Assembly (NCBI GenBank): GCA_035315065.1
Contig: DATFYM010000127.1
Coordinates: 1-28,092 of the forward strand
Source: DATFYM01 sp035315065
Lineage (GTDB): Bacteria > Acidobacteriota > Terriglobia > UBA7540
Reading direction: 5' to 3'
DNA length: 28,092 nucleotides
Shown here: piece after piece, positions 7,113 to 14,403 of the stretch
How the letters are laid out: the number at the start of each line of letters is the position of its first letter
Numbering within the stretch: the first letter of the stretch is position 1
Made by a program: the position numbers and the translations under genes
The notes under the pieces: generated by a model
Told to the model about the DNA's origin: nothing
What the model saw: the letters and a program-made list of their open reading frames with translations, nothing else
Databases searched by the model: none

Positions 7113-8324
7113 ATGCGAATTCTCTGCCTGCCGTTCATGATGGCGATGTTTGCTTGCGGTGGCGGGTCGCCCTCAGTCTCCCCGCCGGCCGGCAGTCAAC
7201 CGTCGGAGACCGGAAATGTGGCGTTTCCCCTGCACACCAGCGGCAGGTTCATCCTGGATGCCAACGGCGGACGGGTTCGGCTCAAGGCGTTCAACTGGTA
7301 CGGCGCGGAAGGGCCGGACGGTGTGGTTGGAGGTCTGGCCTATCAATCCATTAACAGCATCGCCGCCGAGTTGCGCGGCTGGGGCTTTAACGCGGTCCGG
7401 CTGCTGTGGTCGAACCAGATCTACGAGACCAATCCCGCAGTGCCGGCCAGTCTCGTGACTGCCAATCCCAGCTTGGCCGGGATGCACGCACTCGACATTT
7501 TCGATCAGGTGGTGAACACGCTGGCAGCTAATCATCTGATGGTGATTCTTGATAATCACGTGAGCGATGCCATCTGGTGTTGCAGCGCTACGGACGGCGA
7601 CGGTCTGTGGTACAACGCCGCTTACCCGGAATCGAGCTGGATCCGTGATTGGCAGGGTATCGTCAGTCGATACGCCAACCAGCCGGACGTGATTGGAGTG
7701 GACCTGAGGAATGAGTTGCGTTGCGCCACTATCAACGGGTCGAGTGTCTGCGCCACTTGGGGCGGTGCACCATCGTCCGACTGGCACGCTGCGGCTGAGC
7801 GCGCCGGCAACGCCATTTTGAACGTCAATCCTAACCTGTTGGTTTTCACCGAAGGCATCAACTATGCCCTCGATCTCTCCGGAGTCGCCACCTTGCCTGT
7901 CGTGCTGAACGTCCCGAACCGCGTAATCTATGAAGCGCACGACTATGGCTTCGATTACTCATCCAATCCCCTTGCCGGTCCCGCGGATTGGGTTGGCCGC
8001 ATCACTCCTAAGTGGGGTTACCTGGTGACCGGATCAAATCCTCAGCCGCTTTGGATCGGAGAGTTCGGAACCTGCAACACCTCCAACGCCTGTGTGAACA
8101 CCGCAAGCAACACCGACCTCGGTTTTTGGTTCCAGATCTTTGGCCAATACGTTCAGTCCAACAGCCTGGACTGGTGTTACTGGCCCGCGAACGGCACGTA
8201 CTCGAAGTATCCTAACGCCAACAAGATTTACGGGACCGTTGAGACGTACGGTATCCTCAATACGGCATGGAATGGCCCGTCGCTACCCTCGCTGCTGAGC
8301 CAGTTGCAAGGGTTGATGCCGTGA
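7113..8324 (+). CDS. Glycoside hydrolase family 5 (cellulase-like) lipoprotein
   Basis: A 403-residue protein from the ATG at 7113; the frame is open from 7008, but the later start gives a lipoprotein signal (MRILCLPFMMAMFA followed by Cys15 and a GGGSPSVSPPAG linker). GH5 landmarks follow in order: NWYGAEG (61-67), GFNAVRLLW (91-99), MVILDNHVSD (143-152), VIGVDLRNELR with the general acid Glu201, VIYEAHDYG (271-279) and LWIGEFGT with the nucleophile Glu317. It should cut beta-glucans or related beta-linked polysaccharides from the cell surface. Extra cysteines (156, 157, 204, 213, 321, 327) may form disulfides. It has no same-strand neighbour close by and ends just before a long inverted repeat. 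Confidence 0.9.
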   Translation: MRILCLPFMMAMFACGGGSPSVSPPAGSQPSETGNVAFPLHTSGRFILDANGGRVRLKAFNWYGAEGPDGVVGGLAYQSINSIAAELRGWGFNAVRLLWSNQIYETNPAVPASLVTANPSLAGMHALDIFDQVVNTLAANHLMVILDNHVSDAIWCCSATDGDGLWYNAAYPESSWIRDWQGIVSRYANQPDVIGVDLRNELRCATINGSSVCATWGGAPSSDWHAAAERAGNAILNVNPNLLVFTEGINYALDLSGVATLPVVLNVPNRVIYEAHDYGFDYSSNPLAGPADWVGRITPKWGYLVTGSNPQPLWIGEFGTCNTSNACVNTASNTDLGFWFQIFGQYVQSNSLDWCYWPANGTYSKYPNANKIYGTVETYGILNTAWNGPSLPSLLSQLQGLMP

Positions 8325-8367
8325 AGTGCCCCTTCGCTTTGCTCAGGGCCACCTCTGAGCGCAGCGG

Positions 8368-8497
8368 GTAGTGTCCTAATTTGGCTTTTGGAGTGCGGCA
8401 GCTTGCTGCCGCTTTGTCGTTACCGCTCGTCGCAGACCTGTTGTGGTAGAAAGCGGCAGCAAGCTGCCGCACTCCAAAAGCCAAATTAGGACACTAC
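8368..8497. repeat. Perfect 48-base inverted repeat with palindromic arms (GCGGCAGC family), copy 1
   Basis: Arms at 8368-8415 and 8450-8497 are exact reverse complements, with a 34-base loop. Each arm itself contains the palindrome GCGGCAGCTTGCTGCCGC, so the element could form one long hairpin or two short ones. A second copy with 27-base arms is at 9856-9943. It lies after the GH5 gene and may act as a terminator, though it has no T-run. The rest of 8325-8640 shows nothing else. Confidence 0.9.
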
Positions 8498-8627
8498 CGC
8501 GCAGCGAATGGGGCTGGCTCTGCGGCTTCTCGAGCTTCTTGCGACGGCGCAGGCCTGCCCGTTGCCCACGCAAGAGAACCCTCGAAGAACCGCAGGGCTT
8601 GAACCGCGAGCCCTGCGCGACGCGTGC

Positions 8628-8633
8628 TATAAT
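8628..8633 (+). promoter_or_regulatory. TATAAT -10 box very close to a start codon
   Basis: TATAAT ends seven bases before the ATG at 8641. A TTGAAC at 8599-8604 is too far (23 bases) to be a standard -35. If the -10 is used, the transcript would begin at or next to the ATG, i.e. leaderless. Confidence 0.45.
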
Positions 8634-8640
8634 CCAGCCC

Positions 8641-8886
8641 ATGTCGGAATCGGATCAACCCCTCAGCGAATCCAAGAACTGCCCATTTTGCGCCGAAACG
8701 ATCAAGAAAGACGCCGTGGTCTGTAGATTCTGCGCATACGATCTCAGGACAGGTCAGCGTTCAGCTCCGCCACGGGTGGTCCCGACCCGCGAGTTTGGCT
8801 GCGGCATGGTCGTCGTGCTCGTCTTGATTCTGATCGGAATCGCCATTTCTGTTCTTGTGTACAAGTTAGTGGCCGGGAATCCTTGA
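8641..8886 (+). CDS. Small zinc-ribbon protein with one C-terminal membrane segment
   Basis: An 81-residue protein. CPFC and CRFC (within residues 14-32) are two CxxC knuckles 11 residues apart, with the wording typical of short zinc-ribbon domains (CPFCAETIKKDAVVCRFC). Residues about 54-76 are one hydrophobic helix (GMVVVLVLILIGIAISVLVY). The start at 8641 is chosen because the upstream open frame is encoded by the inverted repeat. Such proteins are widespread with no assigned function. The gene is convergent with the VapC gene and immediately precedes a PIN-like fragment on the other strand. Confidence 0.8.
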   Translation: MSESDQPLSESKNCPFCAETIKKDAVVCRFCAYDLRTGQRSAPPRVVPTREFGCGMVVVLVLILIGIAISVLVYKLVAGNP

Positions 8887-8896
8887 AGGGAGAGAA

Positions 8897-8941
8897 AGAG
8901 AGGCCCCGCTCCACGTCAATCCGCACACATGTGTCCAGCAC
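8897..8941 (-). pseudogene. PIN-domain toxin remnant
   Basis: The minus strand reads VLDTCVRIDVERGL from 8941, close to the LDTSVLIDAERG opening of many VapC toxins, then loses all resemblance within a few codons. It lies between the intact VapC gene and the convergent zinc-ribbon gene. No antitoxin of its own precedes it. It is short, so confidence is limited. Confidence 0.35.
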
Positions 8942-8993
8942 GAGGTCGGTGGTGTGTGGCGTTTGCTTCGTCCTGTCCAGTCCTCTCTCATCT

Positions 8994-9383
8994 TTACCAA
9001 AGGGTTTTCAGAAGCGGGCTGCTACGGATCTTCTCGTCGTGAGTAACCAGGACTAAGCCCTCGGCCCTTGCCGTGGCGCCAATGAGCCGATCAGCGGGAT
9101 CACGCGGGTAGTCGTCAGGGAATTGTGTTGCCAGCGCGGCGATCTCTGCCGTCAGGGGTCTGATCGTGACCCCTTCGGTGAGCAGGCGTACTGAAGCTTC
9201 AACCGTTCCGTAGGCTTGGATTCGTCCCCTGGCCACCAAGTTGGCGAGTTCCAAGAGTGTGATCGCCGAAATCGCCAACCCGTCCTCGGCGCGCGCCTTC
9301 CGGATAGCCATGGCCGCCCTCCGGGATAGTTTGTTCGAGGCGGCGACGGCCCAAACCAGCACGTGTGTGTCCAGCAGAATCAC
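8994..9383 (-). CDS. vapC: VapC-type PIN-domain toxin
   Basis: A 129-residue PIN nuclease: MILLDTHVLVW with Asp5, the ITLLELANLV block with Glu45, DPADRLIGATA with Asp95 and Asp98, and THDEKI with Asp116, the acidic set that binds metal. These toxins cut specific RNAs, often initiator tRNA or the 23S sarcin-ricin loop; the target here is unknown. The start codon is GTG, overlapping the antitoxin stop by four bases (GTGA), so the pair is translationally coupled. All catalytic residues are present, so it looks functional, unlike the other PIN genes in this window. Confidence 0.92.
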   Translation of the reverse strand: MILLDTHVLVWAVAASNKLSRRAAMAIRKARAEDGLAISAITLLELANLVARGRIQAYGTVEASVRLLTEGVTIRPLTAEIAALATQFPDDYPRDPADRLIGATARAEGLVLVTHDEKIRSSPLLKTLW

Positions 9384-9613
9384 CGAAGCATATCCCAGTT
9401 CTCAGGAGGGTCGACGGGCGACTCGATATCGCCCACAATCTTGACCACGCCCTCCAGGTGTCCAATGAAGTCGTCCGCGGATCTGTCTGCCGGAACGAGT
9501 TTCGCCACCGGGCGCCCCCTTTTGGTAATCAAAACCGGCTCCCTGGTTGCACGTACGTCTTCCATGACCGCGAGACAGTGCGCCTTGAATTCTCCCGCCG
9601 CCATCTTCTTCAT
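9380..9613 (-). CDS. Phd/YefM-type antitoxin
   Basis: A 77-residue protein with the Phd fold pattern: AAGEFKAHCLAVMEDVRATREPVLITKRGRPVAKLVP. The acidic tail (FIGHLEGVVKIVGDIESPVDPPENWDMLR) is the part expected to block the toxin active site. A good ribosome binding site (AGGAGA on the minus strand) lies about seven bases before the ATG. Its tail motif IVGDI.SPV recurs in the antitoxin at 12316, so the two modules are related. A 22-base inverted repeat at 9632-9653 is the likely operator. Confidence 0.9.
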   Translation of the reverse strand: MKKMAAGEFKAHCLAVMEDVRATREPVLITKRGRPVAKLVPADRSADDFIGHLEGVVKIVGDIESPVDPPENWDMLR

Positions 9614-9631
9614 GGTCTTCTCCTAGCGTCC

Positions 9632-9653
9632 ATGACCACATTCTAGCGGTCAT
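9632..9653. promoter_or_regulatory. Probable antitoxin operator (inverted repeat)
   Basis: ATGACC (9632-9637) and GGTCAT (9648-9653) are separated by ten bases, about one helical turn, and centred some 30 bases before the antitoxin start. This is where a Phd-type autorepressor would be expected to bind. From 9654 to 9855 I see no gene. Confidence 0.5.
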
Positions 9654-9855
9654 TTCAAGAAAACGCAAATCCCTCCATGCTCTCCGATGGTTTGGACAGA
9701 CGTACGGCACTGTGCCAGGCAAGCGTCCCTGGGTGCAGACGGGGAGTACATTTCTTGATTTTACGGGCTTCTGGCCCCAAGGCTCACATTCGCCACGCAT
9801 CGTATATACTACGATGTGGCGGAGGCGTGAAGCAAGCGCAACGCCTTGCAGCTTT

Positions 9856-9943
9856 TGGAGTGCGGCAGCTTGCTGCCGCTTTGTTCTCGCCGCTCGTCGC
9901 AACTTTGCCGGGGTAGAAAGCGGCAGCAAGCTGCCGCACTCCA
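9856..9943. repeat. Inverted repeat, GCGGCAGC family, copy 2
   Basis: Arms of 27 bases at 9856-9882 and 9917-9943 are exact reverse complements and repeat the inner part of the element at 8368-8497. It ends 31 bases before the start of the first DMT transporter gene. Confidence 0.88.
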
Positions 9944-9973
9944 GAGGTGGCGTCTGGCGGGAGGGGTACATCG

Positions 9974-10399
9974 ATGACGTCAGCGACAACAGCGAGACAG
10001 CGTCAGTGGAAAACCTACGCTCTCCTGGTACCCATTGTATTCTTCTCCTCGGCGGGGAATGTGCTTCTGGGCAAAGGCATGAGGCAAATCGGTGACGTCC
10101 GCGACTGGCGGCTCGCCGAACTGGGCGCCCTCCTCGTGAAGACGTTCACGAATGGCTGGGTCTGGCTGGGAATCGGCAGCCTGTTGCTATTTCTGGTCTC
10201 CTTTATGGTGGTACTCACATGGGCAGACTACAGCTTTGTGATGCCAGCCTCGGCCACCAGCTATGCGCTGGTGACCGTGATGAGTCATTGGGCGCTCGGG
10301 GAAGTAGTCAGGCCGCAACGTTGGGCAGGCGTAGTGCTGATCTGCCTGGGTGTGGCATTCGTCGCGCGTACTCCATCGAGCAGCCGAGGCGGGAAATAG
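9974..10399 (+). CDS. Half-size EamA/DMT-family membrane protein, first of a pair
   Basis: A 141-residue protein with four hydrophobic segments and the EamA-type ending ATSYALVTVMSHWALGEVVRPQRWAGVVLICLGVAFVA. I chose the ATG at 9974 because GGGAGGGG lies eight bases upstream; the GTG at 9947 lies next to the repeat. Proteins of this size work as dimers, as in SMR and ArnE/ArnF transporters. The next gene is a homologue starting two bases after this stop, and a hopanoid-type glycosyltransferase follows. Together they could form a heterodimeric carrier for a lipid-linked substrate; that role is inferred. Confidence 0.85.
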   Translation: MTSATTARQRQWKTYALLVPIVFFSSAGNVLLGKGMRQIGDVRDWRLAELGALLVKTFTNGWVWLGIGSLLLFLVSFMVVLTWADYSFVMPASATSYALVTVMSHWALGEVVRPQRWAGVVLICLGVAFVARTPSSSRGGK

Positions 10400-10401
10400 C
10401 G

Positions 10402-10770
10402 ATGCAGACTGCGCTCTTTCTTTCCATCGTCGTGCTGGGCAATACGTTCGGCGAGGTGGCTGTAAGCCATGCCATGAAAGAGGTCGGTGAGGTTCGGAGT
10501 TTCGCTTTCAGGTCTTTGCTCGATTTCTTGAGGCGCGCGTTTCGAGAGAAGTGGTTCTGGCTCGGGATCGGTCTGCTCGCGCTGAGCTTCTTCTCGCAAC
10601 TGGCCCTTCTTTCGTGGGAGGATGTAAGCTTCGTAATCCCAGCCACGGCGCTCAGCTACGTCACGGGCGCGCTGGCAGCAAAGTGGCTATTGGGCGAACA
10701 CCTTTCGCCCCGGCGGTGGGCCGGTATTCTGTTCGTCTCGGTAGGCGTGGCGTTGGTATCCCTGAGCTGA
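10402..10770 (+). CDS. Half-size EamA/DMT-family membrane protein, second of a pair
   Basis: A 122-residue protein with four predicted membrane segments. It shares the layout of the preceding gene: N-terminal helix, EVGEVRSFAFRSLLDFL (compare QIGDVRDWRLAELGALL), WFWLGIGLLALSFFSQLALLSWEDVSFVIPATALSY, and GEHLSPRRWAGILFVSVGVALV. The start at 10402 follows a GAGGCGGG site and lies two bases after the upstream stop, so the genes are coupled. The paired arrangement suggests an obligate heterodimer with opposite membrane topologies. Confidence 0.87.
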   Translation: MQTALFLSIVVLGNTFGEVAVSHAMKEVGEVRSFAFRSLLDFLRRAFREKWFWLGIGLLALSFFSQLALLSWEDVSFVIPATALSYVTGALAAKWLLGEHLSPRRWAGILFVSVGVALVSLS

Positions 10771-10780
10771 TCGATAATTT

Positions 10781-10897
10781 GGCCTGGGAGCGCGGGCGTC
10801 CCGCCCGCTCTTACGCGCAACCTCAGATTAAGCCGCCATTAGCAAGGTCGCGCGGGAATGAGGAGAAGAGCGGGCGGGACGCCCGCGCTCCCAGGCC
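10781..10897. repeat. Perfect inverted repeat, CCTGGGAGCGCGGGC family, copy 2
   Basis: Arms of 32 bases at 10781-10812 and 10866-10897 are exact reverse complements. The unit encloses a 53-base loop. It sits 11 bases after the second transporter gene and 30 bases before the glycosyltransferase, so it could reduce read-through between them. Confidence 0.9.
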
Positions 10898-10927
10898 AGA
10901 GGACACAACCGGATAGGGAGGACTTGG

Positions 10928-12127
10928 GTGCTTTTCACTGTGGTCCGATGGCTGGCTCTGGCAGCGGCGGCTGCACCCGCTCTTTATTACTTGGCAGCCC
11001 TTGCCTGTGCCTGGTTCTTCTTCCGCAAGCGTCATGAGCCGATGCCGGACTTCTGCCCTCCAGTCAGCATCCTTAAGCCGATGCGGGGCTTGGATCGCGA
11101 GACGTATCAGAGCCTTGCCAGCTTCTGCCGCCAGCGGTATTTGAAGTATGAACTTCTGATTTCGACCGACAGCGCCCAGGACGCCGCAATTCCCGTGATT
11201 CAAAAGCTGATGGCGGATTTCCCCCATATACCGATCCGGCTGTTGATAGGCACTTCGGCATCAGGCTCTAGCAACAAAGTGACCAAACTGTGCCGGCTGG
11301 CCGGCGAGGCACGTTATGACCTCCTGGTAGCCAGTGACAGTGACATCCGCGTCGATCGTGACTACTTGCGTCGTGTTGTTCTGCCCTTCCGCGACCGGAG
11401 GGTGGGAGCGGTTACCTGCCTTTACCGAGGCCGAGCAAGTTCCAGCCTCTGGTCTGAACTGGAAGATGTGGCCCTAACCTCGGATTTCCTGCCCGGAGTG
11501 TTGATGGCCCGGAGGCTAGGCGTCGAGTTCGTGTTAGGCGCCACCATGGCCGTCCGTCGCCAAGCCTTGGACCAGATCGGGGGCTTCGAAGCTCTCGCCG
11601 ACGCGGCGGCCGATGATTACGAATTGGGCAGCCGGATCGCGGCCTGCGGTTATCGGGTGGAGTTTGCCGACACTACAGTCGAAACGGAATGTTCCTCGCA
11701 AAGCCTCGCGAACTTCTGGCAGCATCAGTTGCGTTGGGCGGTTGTCGCCCGCGAGTCCCGGTCTTGGGGCCATTTCGGATTGTTGTTTGCGCAGGGCCTG
11801 CCTTGGGCAATTGTCGTCGCAGCTCTGGCCCCTTCGCGAACCATCGCGGCAGGCTATGCGGCTGCCTATCTGGCTCTACGTCTGGGCGTAGCATTCGCCG
11901 TTGGAGTTTGGGGGCTTCGGGATTCTCTGCTCAGGAGAAAATGGTGGCTCGTGTTCCTGAGCGATAGCTTTGGTTTCATGGTTTGGCTCGCCAGTTTGTT
12001 TGCGAGTCGGGTGGTCTGGCAGGGCTCCACCTACTACGTTTCCAACCGGCGTTTGATCCCGCTCGTCCCGAGGGCGTGTGGCATCGAGCAGCGCCCTTGT
12101 GCTTCGCAAAAAATCTCGTCCTTCTGA
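10928..12127 (+). CDS. hpnI: HpnI-like hopanoid/ceramide-type glycosyltransferase (GT21)
   Basis: A 399-residue membrane glycosyltransferase with a GTG start preceded by AGGGAGG. An N-terminal membrane helix (about 5-32) is followed by PPVSILKPMRGLD, the donor-binding DSD at 137-139 (VASDSDIRVD), FVLGATMAVRRQAL, DDYELG at 229-234 and the (Q/R)xxRW-type QHQLRW at 265-270, then further membrane helices. This is the ceramide glucosyltransferase-like family that includes HpnI, which adds N-acetylglucosamine to bacteriohopanetetrol. HpnK, HpnJ and squalene cyclase are not in the window, so the hopanoid assignment rests on family resemblance. It follows the paired transporter genes. The last ~15 residues are poorly conserved-looking. 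Confidence 0.8.
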   Translation: MLFTVVRWLALAAAAAPALYYLAALACAWFFFRKRHEPMPDFCPPVSILKPMRGLDRETYQSLASFCRQRYLKYELLISTDSAQDAAIPVIQKLMADFPHIPIRLLIGTSASGSSNKVTKLCRLAGEARYDLLVASDSDIRVDRDYLRRVVLPFRDRRVGAVTCLYRGRASSSLWSELEDVALTSDFLPGVLMARRLGVEFVLGATMAVRRQALDQIGGFEALADAAADDYELGSRIAACGYRVEFADTTVETECSSQSLANFWQHQLRWAVVARESRSWGHFGLLFAQGLPWAIVVAALAPSRTIAAGYAAAYLALRLGVAFAVGVWGLRDSLLRRKWWLVFLSDSFGFMVWLASLFASRVVWQGSTYYVSNRRLIPLVPRACGIEQRPCASQKISSF

Positions 12128-12315
12128 TGAGGAAGGACCTGCTCGTAGACAAGCGAGGATCTCGCGGTAGGGTAAGGGTGAGAGGCAGCGAGACTACATC
12201 AGTGACGATTCACCCCAAGATGCAAGGCCCACGAAAGGGCCGGCAAAGGTCGGTCGGCGCGATGGGACCATTTCGGATGACCACGGTATACTATTCCAGT
12301 CTGAGAGGAAACTAC

Positions 12316-12558
12316 ATGGAAGAAGTAGCAATCTCCGAATTCAAGGCCAAGTGCCTGGCTCTGCTCGAGCAGGTGCGAAAGACGAAGAAACCCATTCGCG
12401 TGACGCGCTTTGGCAAGCCCGTGGCGGAGGTGATCCCTCCAACTCCGTCTGCCGAACCAGGCGACTGGCTGGGTTCGATGGCCGGCACGATAGAAATCGT
12501 GGGAGACATCGTATCTCCGGTTGCTGAAGAGACGGACTGGGAGGCGCTTCGCGATTGA
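12316..12558 (+). CDS. Phd-type antitoxin of a broken module
   Basis: An 80-residue protein: VAISEFKAKCLALLEQVRKTKKPIRVTRFGKPVAEVIPP is the Phd DNA-binding fold, and the tail GTIEIVGDIVSPVAEETDWEALRD is the toxin-binding part. GAGAGGAAA gives a ribosome binding site eight bases before the ATG. TATACT at 12287-12292 is a possible -10 with no clear -35. The following toxin frame overlaps its stop by four bases but is truncated, so this antitoxin has no functional cognate toxin here. It is clearly related to the antitoxin at 9380-9613, and cross-binding of that VapC is possible. Confidence 0.88.
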   Translation: MEEVAISEFKAKCLALLEQVRKTKKPIRVTRFGKPVAEVIPPTPSAEPGDWLGSMAGTIEIVGDIVSPVAEETDWEALRD

Positions 12559-12704
12559 AGCTCCTGCTTGATACGCACATTTGGTTGTGGAGCCTAGGGG
12601 AGCCGCTACGCCTGGGTCGCCGCGTCCGGCGCGAGTTGTTGGACCAGAATAACGAACTCTGGTTATCGCCTATAAGCGCCTGGGAAGACGTGTCATCAGC
12701 ATAG
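12555..12704 (+). pseudogene. VapC PIN-domain toxin, truncated after 49 residues
   Basis: From a TTG at 12555, overlapping the antitoxin stop by four bases, the plus strand reads MKLLLDTHIWLWSLGEPLRL and continues to LWLSPISAWEDVSSA, then a TAG at 12702. That is the first third of a PIN toxin: Asp6 and the ISAWE block with the second acidic residue are present, but the later aspartates are absent. The remaining sequence up to the mqnE stop at 12714 is too short to hold them. It is too short for the ORF-finder threshold. Most likely a deletion fused its middle to the end of the mqnE locus. Confidence 0.85.
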
Positions 12705-12713
12705 GTCGCCACC

Positions 12714-13892
12714 CTACACCTGCACCGCAACGGTGGTTTCGGTGCGCGTGACAGGCCGGTAGAGGGTATCCCGCTCGATGGGGTCGCACCCGGCTTCGTT
12801 GATCAGCCGCGTGATCTCCTCGCGCGTCATCGCCTGCGGCGTGGAGGCTCCGGCATCGTGATAGATCTTTTCCTCCACCACCGTGCCGTCAAGATCGTCG
12901 GCTCCGAAGCGCAACGCCACCTGCGCCACGCGCGGCGTCATCATAATCCAATAAGCCTTGATGTGCGGGAAGTTGTCGAGCAGCAGCCGGGCGATGGCGA
13001 CGTTCTTCAGGTCCATGAAACCCGAGGTCTCGCTCCAGGGAACGAGTTTGCCCAATTCCGTATTGGCGGGGTGGAAGGCGAGGGGAATAAAGGTCTGGAA
13101 GCCGTGCGTCTGCTCCTGCAAATTGCGCAGTTGCAGCAGGTGATCGACGCGATCCTCGGCCGACTCGATGTGGCCGTAGAGCATCGTGGCGTTCGAGTGC
13201 AGGCCCAGCTCGTGCGCGATGCGATGGACCTTGAGCCAGGTGTGGGCGCCGATCTTGTGATCGCAAATGACGCGACGCACGGCCGGCGCGAAGATCTCGG
13301 CGCCGCCGCCCGGCAGCGATCCCAGCCCGGCGTCTTTCAGTGTCTCCAGAATCTCGCGGATCGATTTCCGGGTGATGTGCGAGAAGTAGCCGATCTCGAC
13401 CGCGGTAAACGCCTTGAGGTGGACGCTGGGAAAGCGTTCCTTGAGACCGCGCAGCAGATCGACGTAGTAGTGGAAAGGCAGGTCGCCGTGCAGTCCGCCC
13501 ACGATGTGAAATTCGGTTATGGCCTCGGTCCAGCCGCGGCCCGCTTGCGCGAAGGCCTCATCCAGCGCCATGGTGTAGGCGCCGGGAGCGTCGGGCTTGC
13601 GCCCGAAGGCGCAGAGCTTGCAACTGGCGACGCAGACGTTGGTGTGGTTGATGTGACGGTTGACGTTGAAGTAGGTCCGTCGGCCGTGCAGCTTCTCCCG
13701 CACGTGGTTGGCCAGGTATCCGATGGCGAGCAGGTCGTGGGAGCCGTACAACGCCACCCCATCCTCGAAGCTGAGCCGGTCGCCGGCCAGCACCTTCGCG
13801 GCAATCGGCTCCAGCCGGGGATCGTCCAGGCGTAACGTTGCAGGTACCACTTCACCCTCTCGATCGGAAGCTTGGGTCAACGTCAACCACAC
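12714..13892 (-). CDS. mqnE: Aminofutalosine synthase MqnE (radical SAM)
   Basis: A protein of up to 392 residues. FNVNRHINHTNVCVASCKLCAFG carries the CxxxCxxC cluster motif (Cys87, 91, 94). GGLHGDLPFHYYVDLLR, GLGSLPGGGAEIFAPAVR, SNATMLYGHIESAEDRVDHLL, FIPLAFHPANTELG and FGADDLDGTVVEEKIYHDAGA are the standard MqnE blocks. It joins 3-[(1-carboxyvinyl)oxy]benzoate to adenosyl radical to make aminofutalosine, an early step of the futalosine route to menaquinone. The annotated start is a GTG; a GTG about 15 codons later is equally possible since family members usually begin near RLDDPRLEPIA. A UbiA prenyltransferase and ubiX lie upstream on the same strand. Confidence 0.93.
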   Translation of the reverse strand: MWLTLTQASDREGEVVPATLRLDDPRLEPIAAKVLAGDRLSFEDGVALYGSHDLLAIGYLANHVREKLHGRRTYFNVNRHINHTNVCVASCKLCAFGRKPDAPGAYTMALDEAFAQAGRGWTEAITEFHIVGGLHGDLPFHYYVDLLRGLKERFPSVHLKAFTAVEIGYFSHITRKSIREILETLKDAGLGSLPGGGAEIFAPAVRRVICDHKIGAHTWLKVHRIAHELGLHSNATMLYGHIESAEDRVDHLLQLRNLQEQTHGFQTFIPLAFHPANTELGKLVPWSETSGFMDLKNVAIARLLLDNFPHIKAYWIMMTPRVAQVALRFGADDLDGTVVEEKIYHDAGASTPQAMTREEITRLINEAGCDPIERDTLYRPVTRTETTVAVQV

Positions 13893-13947
13893 TCATCAGT
13901 TTAACGATCTTGGCGTTGATTTTCAACAGCAGCCGAACGTCTGTACT

Positions 13948-14078
13948 GGTGTCATTTGGCAAAAAGAAGGCAATCCACCGATTACACAGGTTTCTCAGAT
14001 CAGGAGAAGAGAAGGCCTCTTTTCCTAATCTGATAAATCTGCGCAATCTGTGGATTCCATTCTTTCCCAAATGACACC
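13948..14078. repeat. Inverted 9-base-period repeat, CAGATT family, copy 2, with perfect outer ends
   Basis: The outermost 12 bases GGTGTCATTTGG (13948-13959) and CCAAATGACACC (14067-14078) are exact reverse complements. Inside are arms of 9-base units ending ATCTGTGG. The same terminal block occurs once at 6744-6755. This is the most complete copy of the family and shows its full boundaries. Confidence 0.87.
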
Positions 14079-14200
14079 ACCTCGCACTTCCAGTCCGGGG
14101 CGCGTAGTGTTGACCGGTTTGCAACCATCCTGAGCCTTACCTCATCTATGTAGCCTGCCGTTGTGACGCCGGGCGTCAGTGGAGACCAAGTGGCTGGACG

Positions 14201-14258
14201 GTCTGGCAGCTAAGTTGCTTAGAGCGCCCGGTTTGGCAATTAAGTTGCTGGAGCGCCC
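14201..14258. repeat. Tandem pair of ~29-base direct repeats
   Basis: Copies at 14201-14229 and 14231-14258 share TTGGCA..TAAGTTGCT..GAGCGCCC, with about five differences. They lie 145 bases before the small gene at 14404 and could be paired regulator-binding sites. The rest of 14079-14403 holds no gene; a TTGACA at 14295 has no matching -10. Confidence 0.6.
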
Positions 14259-14403
14259 TAATCCACAGAAGCGGGGTAAGTACTAGCCGGGGGCTTGACA
14301 AAGGGTTTAACATAGGTCTTTCGTCTCACGCTAGCTGGGCTTATGGCCCCGGCGGGTGTCGGGCGAAGGCCGACAGCATAGTTGGGAGGTACAAAGTAGG
14401 ATC

